Of a DNA stretch of 64,000 nt, positions 10,932-22,625 are shown piece by piece. How positions within the stretch are numbered: the stretch's first letter is position 1; each line of letters starts with the position of its first letter. The translations under genes and the position numbers were made by a program. The notes under the pieces are model-generated. The model ran no database searches. It was not told the DNA's origin and worked only from the letters and a program-made list of their open reading frames with translations. Location: NCBI GenBank assembly GCA_020744225.1, contig JAGMWG010000027.1:62001-126000 (forward strand), written 5' to 3'. This DNA is from Paraphoma chrysanthemicola (taxonomy: Eukaryota > Ascomycota > Dothideomycetes > Pleosporales > Phaeosphaeriaceae).

Positions 10932-12134
10932 TTAAGCAACTTGGACTCCTGTAAGAGGAACATCGCTTTCGACGTCCAAAGCTCGAAGTTTCGCCTCCAC
11001 AGCGGCGACAAGCTTGGGGTCAAACTTCTCCTCCTTCTTCGCTTTTTTGATTCTAAATGTTGTGAGTGATAACGGTATGTAAATAGAAATCTGGCACGTA
11101 CGGAGATCGAGTGCACTTGTCGCAGCGCTCGTGACCACATCCCGGACACTGCGGTGATCCGTTGATGAACGAGCTGTGACACTGTTCGCATTCCCACCGC
11201 ACTCTTTGACGCGGCTTCCTCCACGTGCGTCTAAACTTCTCAAGCTGTTTCTCGACTTCCGAGTCGCTGTCCGCTTCAACGTCACCAGGGTACCCAATCG
11301 GCCACTTCTGCAGTTTTGCAGGATCTCGTGGACATTTTGTACACCTAACGTGTCGACATTGCTCGCAAATGGTGGCCGTGGGCGGAACAAAAGGTGTCTC
11401 GCATTTGTGGCAGGTGCGCTTAACTCTTTGCTTAGGCGGCTGGTAAGCCAGCTCGTTGCCCGCTCTGGTTGTGACGGTGAGAACACGCTTCTTCTTCGGC
11501 TTCTCACCCTCATCGTTCTCTTTCTCTTTCTCGGTCCTTCTCTTGGGCGGGTAGCGAGGGCACTTTTTGCACCGCTTGTGCTCGCATTGGAAGCACACTT
11601 TCTCGGCGCCGTATATAGCACCACAATGGTGGCAGCTGCGATGGACGCGCATGCGGATTGACTTCTCCACACGCTGCACCGGGGGCACGGGTGCAGGGGC
11701 AGTAATCCATTCGTGAGACTCAAGAGTGAGTCCGTACTTGGCGAACAAGGCACGCGCTCGCTCTTGTTGCATCGCACGGCGGTCGATTTGACTTGTCATG
11801 GCTGGGGAGAGCGGAGGCGGAACGGTGGTTGTGGTGGAGGTCGGCGCACGAGTCTCGGTAGGAGATTTACTAGATATATTCTTCAGTCTTGTTAGGGATG
11901 GTGGTGCTTGCCAACTTACGTCGCAGGCGCAGCTTCCACTTGCGCGGGTTCTTGCCTTGCAACCTCCGGCTCGACCTCAGGCACGGAAGGTGCGGTCGGA
12001 CCAGTCGCACCACTCCCTCTGGCTGGCTTCTCTCTCTTGAACACACTGCTCATCCTCTTCACGTATTTCCCCAGGCTCATGCGACGACCTTCCCCATCCG
12101 CACCTGCGGCACCTGACTCTGCAGGCGTCGACAT
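10932..12134 (-). CDS. Fungal protein with three tandem Cys6 (CxxC) zinc-binding-like units
   Basis: Three exons, 12134-11920, 11869-11102 and 11052-10932, giving 367 aa. The 50- and 49-base introns have clean GTAAGT/GTACGT donors and TAG acceptors, and the exon sum is in frame. The N terminus is basic/Ser-rich then Pro/Ala/Thr rich. Then come three copies of one pattern, CxxC-x(9-13)-CxxC-x4-CxxC followed by a basic/Pro residue pair, starting near residues 151, 225 and 299 (e.g. 'CFQCEHKRCKKCPR', 'CEQCRHVRCTKCPR', 'CPGCGHERCDKCTR'). Each probably binds zinc (inference from Cys spacing). The linkers are highly charged ('KKKRVLTV', 'EADSDSEVEKQLEKF'). The C terminus has 'IKKAKKEEKFDPKLVAAVEAKL'-type helix. 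Function unknown. Confidence 0.85.
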
Positions 12135-15100
12135 TGTGTTATACGAAGTACGGGCCGTTTCTTTCTTTTTCAAACAATCTCTGATGACGTCCACACCAAA
12201 TCGAGACGACCAGAGGATGTCGAAAACTGGGGAGCAGCGGAGCGTGCAAACGACGGTCAAATATGCATGCGTCCAGTAATTCTCAGGGCCTGGCCGTTGG
12301 AGCTGAAACTCGGATGATCCGACTGTCTGGTAATGTGCACTCCGGCGGCTACAGCTACAGCCCAGCACCTTGTGACGTCGGAGGAACCTGCGAAACGGAA
12401 GCTGGAAGTGCCGTTGTCAAAGTCTTCAGTCGATTACGGGCGATAGCAATGTGCGCAGCCAGCAGTGGCGGTCGGCCAGCTAAGTATGGGCGCGGGCACG
12501 TTAGGCCGGGTCCTGGGCTCCCAGCGTGCTGGAATTGACCCCGAACCAAGCGCAAGTGTCGCTAAGAAAGACAGCGCGGCCCGTTCTTCGCAGCTGGGCC
12601 AACTACGAAATCGGGGTATTGCCTGCCAACACCTGGATCCGCACAAGACGCTAGCGATTCTCGGCTGACAACGGCAAAGTTTGGGCTCCGGCTACAAAGT
12701 GTCGTGGTCGCACTGCAGCAAGGAGGGAGTGTGCACAGCGCAAATTAACAGCATGGTCTCGCCACGGCATGCAGGGAGTTCGTCAAGCGAGCTGTTCATC
12801 ACTTGATGCTTGGAACTTGACTTGTGCGGCGGGATCCCGGCGGAGCACCGACCTATTTCGGACTGGGGCGCAATCATTATTGCGGGCGCCACGCCAGACA
12901 AGGGGTGCCTCCCGTATCCGCTAAGACCCACGACCTCGGCCGTGCTCCTGGGTTTTCTACAGTTTGGGTATCATGCACACCAAGAATTCTGTCAGGCACG
13001 GAGACACAAAACTGGTCTCGCTGGACTATTGACGCCAAGGTTCAGAATGCGTGTCAAGGAGTCTCAAATGGCGAGAAAATTTCGTGAAGACTGACAACAG
13101 TAGCTATTACCCAGCAAATCAACAAGCACTTGGCTGCCTGTCCAAACCCGGTTCCCGCGTCCATATTGACCTCACCTGCAGCGTTGCAGGCCTGCAAACG
13201 CAATGCATAGCACCATCATTTGATCCACCGATGCAGCGGCATATTTCGGAATCGAAGTACTGGACTTGGACGGAGAATAAACTGTACTAGCAGTGACAGC
13301 GTTGAACCCCGACACGCATGTCTGTACGGTGAAGAAGCTATGACTGGTCACTCCTTGCCATTGTACCGTCGCTCTCGGAAAACCTTGCATTCTCTAGCAT
13401 CTGCTATGAACGAACGCGTTGAGTATTGCTGCCGCTCTTCATCTGCTTTATTGGGACTTTTCCTCAGCTTCCGCCAACAGAATCACATGAAACCAGCACG
13501 CAAACATGCGGCTACATTCTCGAACCATCCCCGGGCCAGGCTATATTAGCCTTGTCATGAGCTACATGACATTTGAACTATGTACAACAGCAGAACGGAC
13601 CGGACTCTTCTGGATCCGCCCACATGAACTTGGTGGTTCGATGGGACCCCTGTAATCGCTTGAATTGACGGTTGATTCGATACACCCGACCGACCAACCG
13701 AGTCCTCGAATAATCAGTTGTGTCCTCTACAGCGGACGCACAGTAGACTGCGCAAGATATGCCTAGCAGAGATGCACGGTTATTGGCGACATTGATGCTC
13801 TACCGTCCGGTACCACCACGACACCGATCCTCAATCGGCAAATTAAAGCGTGCGGATATACAGATATCGTACTTGGCAGGTGTCGCGCACAGCCATTCGC
13901 TTAAACCGAGACTTCATTCTCATCTATCTAACACACACTTCAACGACAGACTTCTGCAACGTCGCGGTGTGACATTATCAGAGACTTTTCTGGGGAACCC
14001 GGTGTCTCTACCTAGGACGGAGATTGTGCCGACCTAGAACGTTACACAGACTGACACGTGCGGCTGACATGATCTGGGAGCTTCTGGACCCGCCACGGCG
14101 GTGATTGATAGCGCGCATACTAGGGACTACCCAGTACCCACCGCCACACGATTGCGTCGACCAGAAAATGTGTGGACGTCACTTTTGCAGCCAGAGACAC
14201 TATTGATATGTGGGTTTCAGCACGTCTCATGTAGCGAGTATATTGCTATAACGACCATTATAATAGCAAGAGTAAGAGTACACCACATAGCATGTTCGAG
14301 TTGCCAATGTTTTCCGGATTGTATCTGGTCGTGTCATTGGCCATCGCGCGGGACTGATGGCCATCTCATGGGCGCAGCAATTTACAGTTTTGGCCAACGA
14401 ATATTTCCATGCATCTCCTCTAATGCCGAACTCTAAAAGTGCGACTTGACGTCCATCGACGTTGCACCCACTGCGGGACGTTCGAGCCGCGGGAAGATCA
14501 AACGGTGGACCCCGCTAAGATCAAACACGGACTTCCCGCAACACGAGTCGCCATCAGAACGGTTTAGAGGACACACGTAGTGATTACGGTAGGACTGTGT
14601 TTTGAAAAAGGGTAGAAGCCAGAGCTGCAAAGCAATGGTCACTCTATCCACAAACCGGCCATTCTGAGCTAAACGTCGTTGCTGCCACGTCTGAGTCCCA
14701 TGATATGTGAAGCTTGCAAGAAGGACCCTTACCACCAGTCGGCCACAACCCTGGATCGGCACCATGCCGCGCGCACTGTCGTCCGGGGCAAAAAGGGAAC
14801 GCTCCACCCAGATCTAGCTATGCTTCGGAAGACTTCTTTCGTTGTCAACGGGTTCCATTTGTCACTTTGTCCGCGCGCGACCACCGTAGTCTTTTGTCAT
14901 CACATCCAGACGTCGCAGCTCGTGCGATATGAGTTCTCACCAGACTTACACGGGTCACTCGCCTCGAGATGCGTCAAGGGATGTGAGACATAATGGACAC
15001 GCGTTGCTGTCCTCTTAGCGATGCACCCTGGTGCGAGACTATTGAACATAGAAGCCCGGAGCACATTTGCGTTTGCTGAACACAGCTAGTACGACGGAGC

Positions 15101-16711
15101 CACGGGTTTTTCATGAGATGGTCCTGTTTCATACCCATCAACATGCACGCTCGTCTTCACTCGTGGACGATGCCATCATTTCACAACTCTTGTTATGTGG
15201 ATATCCATCAGCTTTGTTGTTCCTTCAAATCATCGGCGGCCGACTCGCGCGTATCCACTGTGCCAAGATGCCGCTTCCCCGCGGCATGATCGGCCAGCGA
15301 TGCCGACTGCACCCTGAACGACTTCCCAGGAAAGAAGTTCAACGGTCCGCCCGCAGACGCCGCAGTACGTCCGAAAACAACGCACCAAGTGTCATGAACG
15401 TACGAGTCCATACGTCACCAGCAGCAACTATGCTTTGGTATCATCCACAATCCGCACCTAAGATTACATATCGAAAGTCAACCACAATGAATGCGTCTTA
15501 GATATCCATGTCAAGCCCCGGCGCCACATCCTTTTCTATCCACTACGCTCACCCAATCCGTCTCGTCGAATCGAAACCACATCGGCAGAACTTGCTTCTT
15601 CTCGCTGCACACGCTGATCTCCTTCCAGATTTCTTTGTCGGAAGCTGATCTTCTCCATTCGATTTCCCCTTGCCGATCTTCCGCCACCACCTGTTCACAT
15701 CACACGCTTTCGGGCATGCATGCACGAGCCGCAAAATTGTTTCGTGGGTACCCAGAAGCAATTCTTCCCGCAGCTGGGTTGGGTTGAGATGACGATTCAG
15801 GTAGCAGATTTGGGGTCATTGCGTGGCAAGTGTAGCGTGTATGCTGATCGGCACTTGTTGGGGCAGGTGCATGGCAAGTTCCGTCGGCCGAGGTAGGCTG
15901 TGTGATTGAACCAGTGTGTCGGGATCGGAGTGGGGATACATGTCGGAAAAGGAAAGGAACAGGACGCCGGTGGTGAGGGGTCGGAAATGCCGGATATTGA
16001 TCAGTGTCCGGAGTGAAAATGCTCCGATGGGGTATATGTTGATTTATTCGATATCTTGGGGTTGGCTCTCGCAAGCGGAGGTTTGTCATCAGGAATGCTT
16101 ATGAGAAGACATCAGCGCCTGGATGTTATGTTGTTGGTTTCAAGTACCTACCTGACTTGAGCACCTGTTATTACAACAGAGACTTGGATGTCTCACGCGT
16201 GTTTCGTGAGGGTAAAGTCGCGCTGCCGCGTCGACTTGAACGTCGATTTCCTGAGCTACGCGAGGGTTGATTTGATGCAAACGCCAGATGCACTTCTTGA
16301 TGGAGGACCATGAGGAATCAGATCAGGCAGGTCAGTAGCTTACTGACGGAACATAAAGGTATGTGTTGAGATCACGACTGGGGATTCCTCCAGCATATCT
16401 GAGAATCTGCGCCAAGGTCTTGGACCGTACGACAGCCTCCAAGAGTATGCGACTGATTCCACAACACACGAGACTGATGTGTGGTTGCTGGCTGGCGCGG
16501 CAAGGTCACGTGTTGCACCATGTGACTTAGACTGAGTTCAGCCTGATGCGCTTTCGCTATAGGCAGCAACACTCTGGTCCACAGCGTCGAGCTCGACCCC
16601 ATCTCTATGGCACGTCGTATAGTATTGCGCATTGGGCTTCTATTTTGAAGGACTGCCTCCTCAATTCGGTCAACTCTGAGCCGTGGAAAGATATTCCGCG
16701 CGGGTACAATC
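12135..16711. other. 4.6 kb without a recognisable gene
   Basis: The longest gene-free stretch of the window. Base composition looks ordinary, unlike the TpA-rich block near 25 kb. Open frames are all below about 145 codons, mutually overlapping and without conserved motifs. No tandem repeat, transposon ends or tRNA seen. Non-coding transcripts or decayed genes cannot be excluded. Confidence 0.5.
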
Positions 16712-18619
16712 ATGGCTGTCTCAAACTGCGAAGTGTGTAAAGACTTACAAGACGATTGTCATATCAACTGCACTCTGGACGAGCTCGAACGAACCACTCA
16801 AGCAGGTTGCAATGCGTGCAGGCTCTTGCACGCGGTAGTGACCTCTCACCATCCTGGCGTTGAAGACATTGAAATATATCGCTATGTCGACGCGAAGGGG
16901 GAATTCGATTTACGGGTCCAAACCTTCGACACGTCTTCCCGCCTCCCAAAAATTCTTTCGCAATACCTTGAAGTCGAGATTATTAGTGATGAAGGTAAGT
17001 TGCACTCACTTATTGATTGGCCGAGTCTCAATCATAACACACCTGAAGCAGACAGTAGTATTCCGTGGACAGTCATACCGCATCGCCCATCCAACATCGG
17101 GGTGGAAAGTCCATCAGTGGCAGCGACGCAACTTAAACAATGGCTTGAGACATGCGAGACGCATCGAACATGCCGAGACTCGTCACTTCAAGAGCTAGCC
17201 TACCTTCGCACACGCGTGTTAGAGCTTCAAGATTCAGACATTGTGCGACTACACGTCTCTAAAAATGAGGACAGAGGTCTTTACGCCTGCTTGAGTCATT
17301 GTTGGGGAGGCGTCGTACCCTTACGAACAACATCAGACAACCTTTACTGTTTTCAGCACACAGGAATGCCATGGCATAGCCTGCCAAAGACTTTCCAGCA
17401 TGCCATCGACCTAGTTCGACGATTAGGAGTGAGATATCTCTGGATTGATAGCCTTTGCATTGTTCAAGACGACCTACAGGACTGGCGACACGAAGGCAGT
17501 CGAATGTCCGAAATTTACTCTGGCGCATATTTCACCATTGCCGCGTCCAACGCGCAAAGTAGTGAAGCAGGCTTGTATCAGGACTTGACCGAACATAAAC
17601 GCCCTAAGGGTACTAAGAGCCATGTATTTCCACATCCCAACCAAAGCGGATCATTCTACGAGGTGTTGTCCTTCGAGCGATTAGCTCCCAATTTCTTCAT
17701 GGAGGCCAAGTTCGCCGGAAACGAATTACCACTGCAGCAGAGAGCTTGGGCCTTTCAGGAACGGCTTCTTTCTCCTCGGACTTTACATTTTGCGGATAAC
17801 ATGCTTCATTGGGAATGCCTGTCGGCATCTATGAACGAATTCAACATGTCTGACTTGGTCCCCACCGATGCAATCGACTTCCGTCTGCCAACGTCAAGCC
17901 CAACCTCTAAACATTCAGGGGCTCAAGTCCAGACTTCCATGCAGGCGATCAAGATGTGGCATCGCATCGTCTCTTGTTTCACTTCGTGTGAACTTACCTA
18001 TCAGAAGGATAAGCTCCCTGCACTCCAAGGTGTAGCTCGCCGTCTCCAAGACGAAAGGAGTAGCGCCTACTTTGCTGGTCTCTGGGAAGACAGTATATGG
18101 TACGATGCTCTGTGGTACGTTCTTGAGCCAGAGCGAGCAACAAGCTCAGGTTATCGGGCGCCCAGCTGGTCGTGGGCATCAAGAGAGGGTGAAGTTCACT
18201 ACGTACCCAATAAATTTCTGGCCCCAACAGCTACTGTTGTCAATGTAGCAACCATCCCAGCCGGTGATGATCCCATGGGAGAAATTCTCGATGGACTGCT
18301 CACAATCCGGGGTCCTTGTCTACCAGCAATCCTTGAGCACAAATCGTCGGATGTCACCGAACTCATAGTTCGAGACTCCATCGGTGAAAAGAAAAGACTC
18401 GAATGGCATCGTGATAGCCAAGATCAAAATACGGGTGATTGTCGAGCAACCATTTTAGTACTGGCAACCTCGCACGCTGGCTTTGAAGTACACATGCTCG
18501 TGTTGGCACATAGTACCAACGATGATGCATTTTTCGCACGAATTGGCCAAGCACGATTGAACTTTTCGAATTGGACGCACTCTATTCATTGGGAGGAAGG
18601 CGAATTTACGATCGTTTGA
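16712..18619 (+). CDS. Heterokaryon incompatibility (HET) domain protein
   Basis: Two exons, 16712-16994 and 17052-18619, giving 616 aa. The 57-base intron is in frame (GTAAGT donor, ATAAC branch-like site, GCAG acceptor), so reading through it gives a plausible but wrong 635-aa product. HET domain at ~residues 165-300: 'YACLSHCWGG', 'LPKTFQHAIDLVRRLGVRYL', 'WIDSLCIVQDDLQDW', 'MSEIYSGAYFTIAAS'. Further on are the usual 'QQRAWAFQERLLSPRTLHF' and 'YRAPSWSWAS' motifs. The first ~60 residues carry a Cys-rich segment ('CEVCKDLQDDCHINC', 'CNACRLL'), common in HET proteins of the C-terminal-effector-less type. HET proteins trigger cell death or growth arrest on non-self recognition; the partner here is unknown. 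Confidence 0.93.
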   Translation: MAVSNCEVCKDLQDDCHINCTLDELERTTQAGCNACRLLHAVVTSHHPGVEDIEIYRYVDAKGEFDLRVQTFDTSSRLPKILSQYLEVEIISDEGKLHSLIDWPSLNHNTPEADSSIPWTVIPHRPSNIGVESPSVAATQLKQWLETCETHRTCRDSSLQELAYLRTRVLELQDSDIVRLHVSKNEDRGLYACLSHCWGGVVPLRTTSDNLYCFQHTGMPWHSLPKTFQHAIDLVRRLGVRYLWIDSLCIVQDDLQDWRHEGSRMSEIYSGAYFTIAASNAQSSEAGLYQDLTEHKRPKGTKSHVFPHPNQSGSFYEVLSFERLAPNFFMEAKFAGNELPLQQRAWAFQERLLSPRTLHFADNMLHWECLSASMNEFNMSDLVPTDAIDFRLPTSSPTSKHSGAQVQTSMQAIKMWHRIVSCFTSCELTYQKDKLPALQGVARRLQDERSSAYFAGLWEDSIWYDALWYVLEPERATSSGYRAPSWSWASREGEVHYVPNKFLAPTATVVNVATIPAGDDPMGEILDGLLTIRGPCLPAILEHKSSDVTELIVRDSIGEKKRLEWHRDSQDQNTGDCRATILVLATSHAGFEVHMLVLAHSTNDDAFFARIGQARLNFSNWTHSIHWEEGEFTIV

Positions 18620-19477
18620 GCTCCAAAACCGAAAGGTCAGACACAGAAGGAGTGTAGTGGAAGAAGAACCAAGTTTAGGAGAATGGCCCTGAGCGCTGGC
18701 CAAATGTAACTTAATCACGAAGGGATACGAAGCTTTGAATGTATACTCGCTGCCAGCAAAGCCCCAAGAGCTCCTGTTAATATTTTACTCCGTGATTCCA
18801 CGAGCATTGAGATACGCCAAGGTTCTCAACCTGATAAGAGCCCGACCGCACGCATTCCTGCCGCTGATCTTACTCTATCTCAGCGTAACATTGTCATAAA
18901 CGTTAATAGTGCTTCCAACATCTAGGATGTTTTGTTCTCGAGCCAAAAACCGCCGCTACACTCGTGTATATACATTTGACTAGTGGGGGGAAACATGGTG
19001 GTATTATGTAAATAGCCCGGTCGCGCCATGTTTCACTTTCCAAATGCATCAAAGCATGAAGTCTGATTGTCGGTGTGGTAGTTCAACGTGGCGTTGGACC
19101 CTGTTACACGTGCATGTGTGAAGTTTAACGCCCATCAGTAATCACAACGGGCCGAGAAACTCGGTCCTTTTTCGATTGGACAAATGGCCCGATCGACGCT
19201 AGGGTTACTGAGACTAACAACATCACAGCATCACTATTCATTACTCGTACGAACTCGATGTGCAGTCCGCTGGTCCTTTTATTCGAGGGTGAATGTCAGG
19301 AAGTTCATGTTGCTCAGTCCCCACTCTCACTACTCAGGCATGCGGTAAGTATAGCGACTTGGTAAAAGCGTACTAATAGTTCACTGTCTATACAAGGAAT
19401 TGCGCGAGCAAACTCCCAAATACACGTCTATAATCGCATTGAACAGCTGGATGCAGCTTTTTGCGTCCTATACATGA
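18620..19477. other. Convergent intergenic, no gene recognised
   Basis: About 860 bases between the 3' ends of the HET gene and the alpha/beta hydrolase. No coding potential seen. Confidence 0.5.
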
Positions 19478-20522
19478 TCAAGAGCAAAGCTTTCTCTTGT
19501 AGAAATCAGCCTGCACTCTAACGCATTCGTCGAAATTGGGTTGCGTGGCGTATGCTTCGTAATGGCCACCAGGGTACAAATGCAGCTCCTTCGGCTCAAG
19601 TGCGCGATTGTAGGCTTCCAGTGCAGTTGCAGTTGGCGTTACAACATCGTTCGTCGCAACGGTTAGGAGCAATGGCGTCGGGGAAATATGGTGGATCCAG
19701 GCCGCTCCAGGGTGGGCTCTAAGATTCTCCATGCTACCCGGGAATTAGTAAAATAATTCTTTGCTAGCGTTGCCAGGCTCATTAGCGCCATCTGACCTCT
19801 TCAACGTTACTTCATTCTTGAAGTAGGGAACGACGCCCTCAGCACCTCCCATGGCCGCGTTACTGTCTTTTGTAGTCATGGCCGATCGGTTCAATCGATT
19901 GGGGTCGACGACAGGAATCATAATAGGAGGTTTGCCAGCAGCCCGACCAATTCGATCTGGAATGATTAATTTAGACAGTGCCCAATATGTGTGTCAGGTG
20001 ACTGGTCTGGTACTGACCTTTCTGGAAGTCAGCTTCCCAGTCTGCGATATCATCTGACCGCAGCAAATTGGCAAAAGCAGAGTACCCATCCACCAACGGC
20101 GCCTGTGAAACGACAGCCTTCACTCTTTTGTCCACCGCAGCAACCCAAAGTACATTACCACCGCTGAAGGACGATCCCCAGATTCCAATCTTGTCAGGAT
20201 TCACCTCAGGTCGAGTTTGAGCGTAAGTGATGGCGTCAGAAATATCACTGACTTGGATCGGTGCATCAACTTCAAGTCTAGGTCTACCTTCTCCTGCATC
20301 GCTCTCTCCGAATCCCCGATTGTCGAAAACCAATGCGGTGATGGGAAGATTTGCCACAAGGTATTCAGCGACTGCAGTCAGGCCCTGATCTTTCGTGGCG
20401 GAGAAGCCATGCGAGATAACGACGCTTGGTAACTTTTGTCCGGAGTAATTTGCAGGAGTATAGAACAGGCCCCGCAGGGTGGTCTGATCCTGTGTTTGGA
20501 ACGAAACTGGCTGGCTAGACAT
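19478..20522 (-). CDS. Alpha/beta hydrolase (dienelactone hydrolase/acylase-like)
   Basis: Three exons, 20522-20018, 19956-19797 and 19733-19478, giving 306 aa; introns of 61 and 63 bases with GTCAGT/GTCAGA donors and CAG/TAG acceptors, sum in frame. Features of a serine hydrolase: 'VVISHGFSATKDQG' oxyanion-region strand, 'DNRGFGESD', nucleophile elbow 'GSSFSGGN' (~residue 125), 'PTPLLLTVATNDVVTP' carrying the acid, and 'YPGGHYEAY' with the catalytic His near the C terminus. This resembles the fungal family of stand-alone hydrolases often annotated as dienelactone-hydrolase-like. It lies next to a tautomerase and an MBL hydrolase, hinting at a degradation role. Substrate unknown; no signal peptide, so probably cytosolic. 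Confidence 0.85.
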
Positions 20523-21406
20523 GATCGCAAGGAAGCGCTTCGAGTCAAGAGATGAGACAGTCTGTGGAAGAGGGCGTTAAACTTTGAGGTGGTTGAGGTA
20601 CTTGAGGAGGCGGAAGATGCTCTTAATATGCTTCGTAGAATGCTTTCAAGCTACCCGAGTTTTGTGGTTACTCATGTACGTCGGCTGGTTTGTAATTCAT
20701 CGGTGCAACCCCAGGTAATTCCTAACACCATACTTCACACAACGCGCCCTTGCAACTTTCCGGTTCTCCGAGCCAAATTTTAACGTGACTCACTTTCGTG
20801 GCATGTGCGCGCGTTCGCAATCGGCCGTAGCTTTGCATAACTCGGAAACCTACCGCTCCTGTCTTTCCCCGACCGGCAGAACTCCGTCGTATTGAGTTCA
20901 GTTCTGATGATCACATGGCCTTTGAACGCTTCTAATTTGACAGCCTTTTTCCATGTGAGGGCTGGCTGCGGGGTTCACTAGAAGGTAGAGAAACCATCAG
21001 TAATCGTATGTGTCTTGGCACGTCCTACTCGTTGTAACCGAGACATTGACGATCACATCCATATTAGCACTGCATGGGAAGATCCCTTTGCCCGTAGTTC
21101 CTCAGGATCATGGATGCTTGCATGATTCCTACGGCCGTCGGATTCGGATCGAATAGATGAACATGGACAAAGCGGGTCTATGATTGCCCGACTACACATT
21201 TGGCACCCATGCAATGATGTTGTCTTGAATTGAACTAACAAATCTGGGGAAATGAATCATGACTTCTTGTCGCTTGATACAGTGGCGTCAAGATTGTTTA
21301 TATCATGGCATCCAGCGCATAGATCTCCAGGTATCTATCTCGACTTGTTCGGCTCGCACACTATCTCTTCAAACAATCATCATAACAAATTACTACAAAT
21401 ACTACA
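20523..21406. other. Divergent intergenic region
   Basis: About 880 bases between the hydrolase (minus) and tautomerase (plus) start codons; it presumably holds both promoters. No gene or clear motif seen. Confidence 0.5.
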
Positions 21407-21853
21407 ATGCCACTCTGGCTCATCTTCCACCCAGAAGGCCATTTGGAGGATGAGGCCTCGAGAAGGGCGCTCACTCAAGACATCACCAAGATTTATACGG
21501 ACATAGGTCTTCCTCCTTTTTACGCCATCATCAACTTCATCAAAATGGGTCCGATTGATATGTGGGTAGGCGGGGACCTTAAAAAGGACAAGCCCTTCAT
21601 TCGAATCGTTGCCGATCACATTGCCGTCAACCTACCGGACGACGACGCCGTGTATGACAGGACGGCCAGGCGAATTGACCAGGCTTTGAAGCCTCACATT
21701 GCCGATAAGGGATACGATTGGGAGTTCCACGTCGATGAGACGGACCGACGCTTGTGGAAGGTCAACGGACTGGTTCCGCCAAAGTTCGGTAGTGAGCAGG
21801 AGAAGATTTGGTTCAAGGAGAATCGGGCTGTACCATATCCCGAGGGATTGTGA
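21407..21853 (+). CDS. Tautomerase-superfamily protein, cis-CaaD-like
   Basis: Intronless, 148 aa. It starts Met-Pro ('MPLWLIFHPEGHL'), so removal of Met would expose the N-terminal Pro that is the catalytic base in 4-oxalocrotonate tautomerase-type enzymes. Length (about 150 rather than 60-75) and 'MPLWLIFHP' beginning fit the fused cis-3-chloroacrylic-acid-dehalogenase-like group, common in fungi. Other conserved-looking parts: 'FYAIINFIKMGPIDMWVGG', 'FIRIVADHIAVNLPDDD', 'GYDWEFHVDETDRRLWKVNG'. Fungal members rarely dehalogenate; a hydratase or tautomerase role on small unsaturated acids is more likely (family knowledge). Neighbours are an alpha/beta hydrolase and an MBL hydrolase. Confidence 0.85.
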   Translation: MPLWLIFHPEGHLEDEASRRALTQDITKIYTDIGLPPFYAIINFIKMGPIDMWVGGDLKKDKPFIRIVADHIAVNLPDDDAVYDRTARRIDQALKPHIADKGYDWEFHVDETDRRLWKVNGLVPPKFGSEQEKIWFKENRAVPYPEGL

Positions 21854-22625
21854 GCCAATTATGGCTAGTGGAAAGCCATGTAGCCAGGCTTTCTGATGTG
21901 CCATTCTTATGGTAGTGACAATGAAAGCATACATTTGGTTTTTCAGTCCACTGTTTGAGACTTGCACATTTTTCATCAATGCAGTGACACCCCTTTTGCC
22001 CTCAGCTCATTCGAGGAGCGTTCTTCCATCGACTTATTACATTTCAGACCGATATGAGAGGTCCTATCAAAGTTACATGAAGGTTGGAGAGGCAGGAGAA
22101 CTCGACATAGCAAGAGGAGTTCTTGCCCGAGGTTGGCCTAGCAAAGCGATGAAATTTCTATGCACCTGCGGGCGTAGGGCGCTGACGTGATTCTCACATT
22201 TCTCCACATGCCCATGATGCGCATGAGGACGACCGATGATCACCCGCGGCCGCGACGGGACTGACATAAGTTAGGATCCACTTGGTACATACGGACGTAA
22301 AGTAGTTTTGAGTTCCCCCGCTACCCCACATTTTGCTCCCGGATGAGGCTGTGATTACTTAAACTTGCAATGGTCAGTGCACCTTGCATATGGACCAATG
22401 GAGGATCAGTAATCTAGCGTGGCGTCAATTATCAGAAGTGAATGCATGATCCCTGCATTCATCTAGTAACTTACCCATGTAAGCAGACTTCACATCGTTT
22501 CGTGGTATGGATCATCCTCCCATTTGCACAAGCACTCATCTATAAAGATCCCACGATATAACCGGATTGATTCAACATCTTCATCACAACATTCCTCACA
22601 TTTACTCCACACAATTATTTTCAAG
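21854..22625. other. Intergenic, promoter of MBL gene
   Basis: About 770 bases. A TATA-like element lies at 22541-22547. Nothing else recognised. Confidence 0.5.
22541..22547 (+). promoter_or_regulatory. TATA-like element before MBL-fold gene
   Basis: TATAAAG, 79 bases before the ATG at 22626, followed by pyrimidine-rich and A-rich leader sequence; spacing fits a fungal core promoter. Confidence 0.45.

Noticed and set aside
14433..14807. 124-codon minus-strand frame with Arg/Trp/Leu-rich sequence
   Set aside because: No domain and no splice support; such lengths arise by chance in GC-moderate DNA.
15067..15501. 144-codon plus-strand frame
   Set aside because: Low-information Arg/Ser/His composition without conservation signals.
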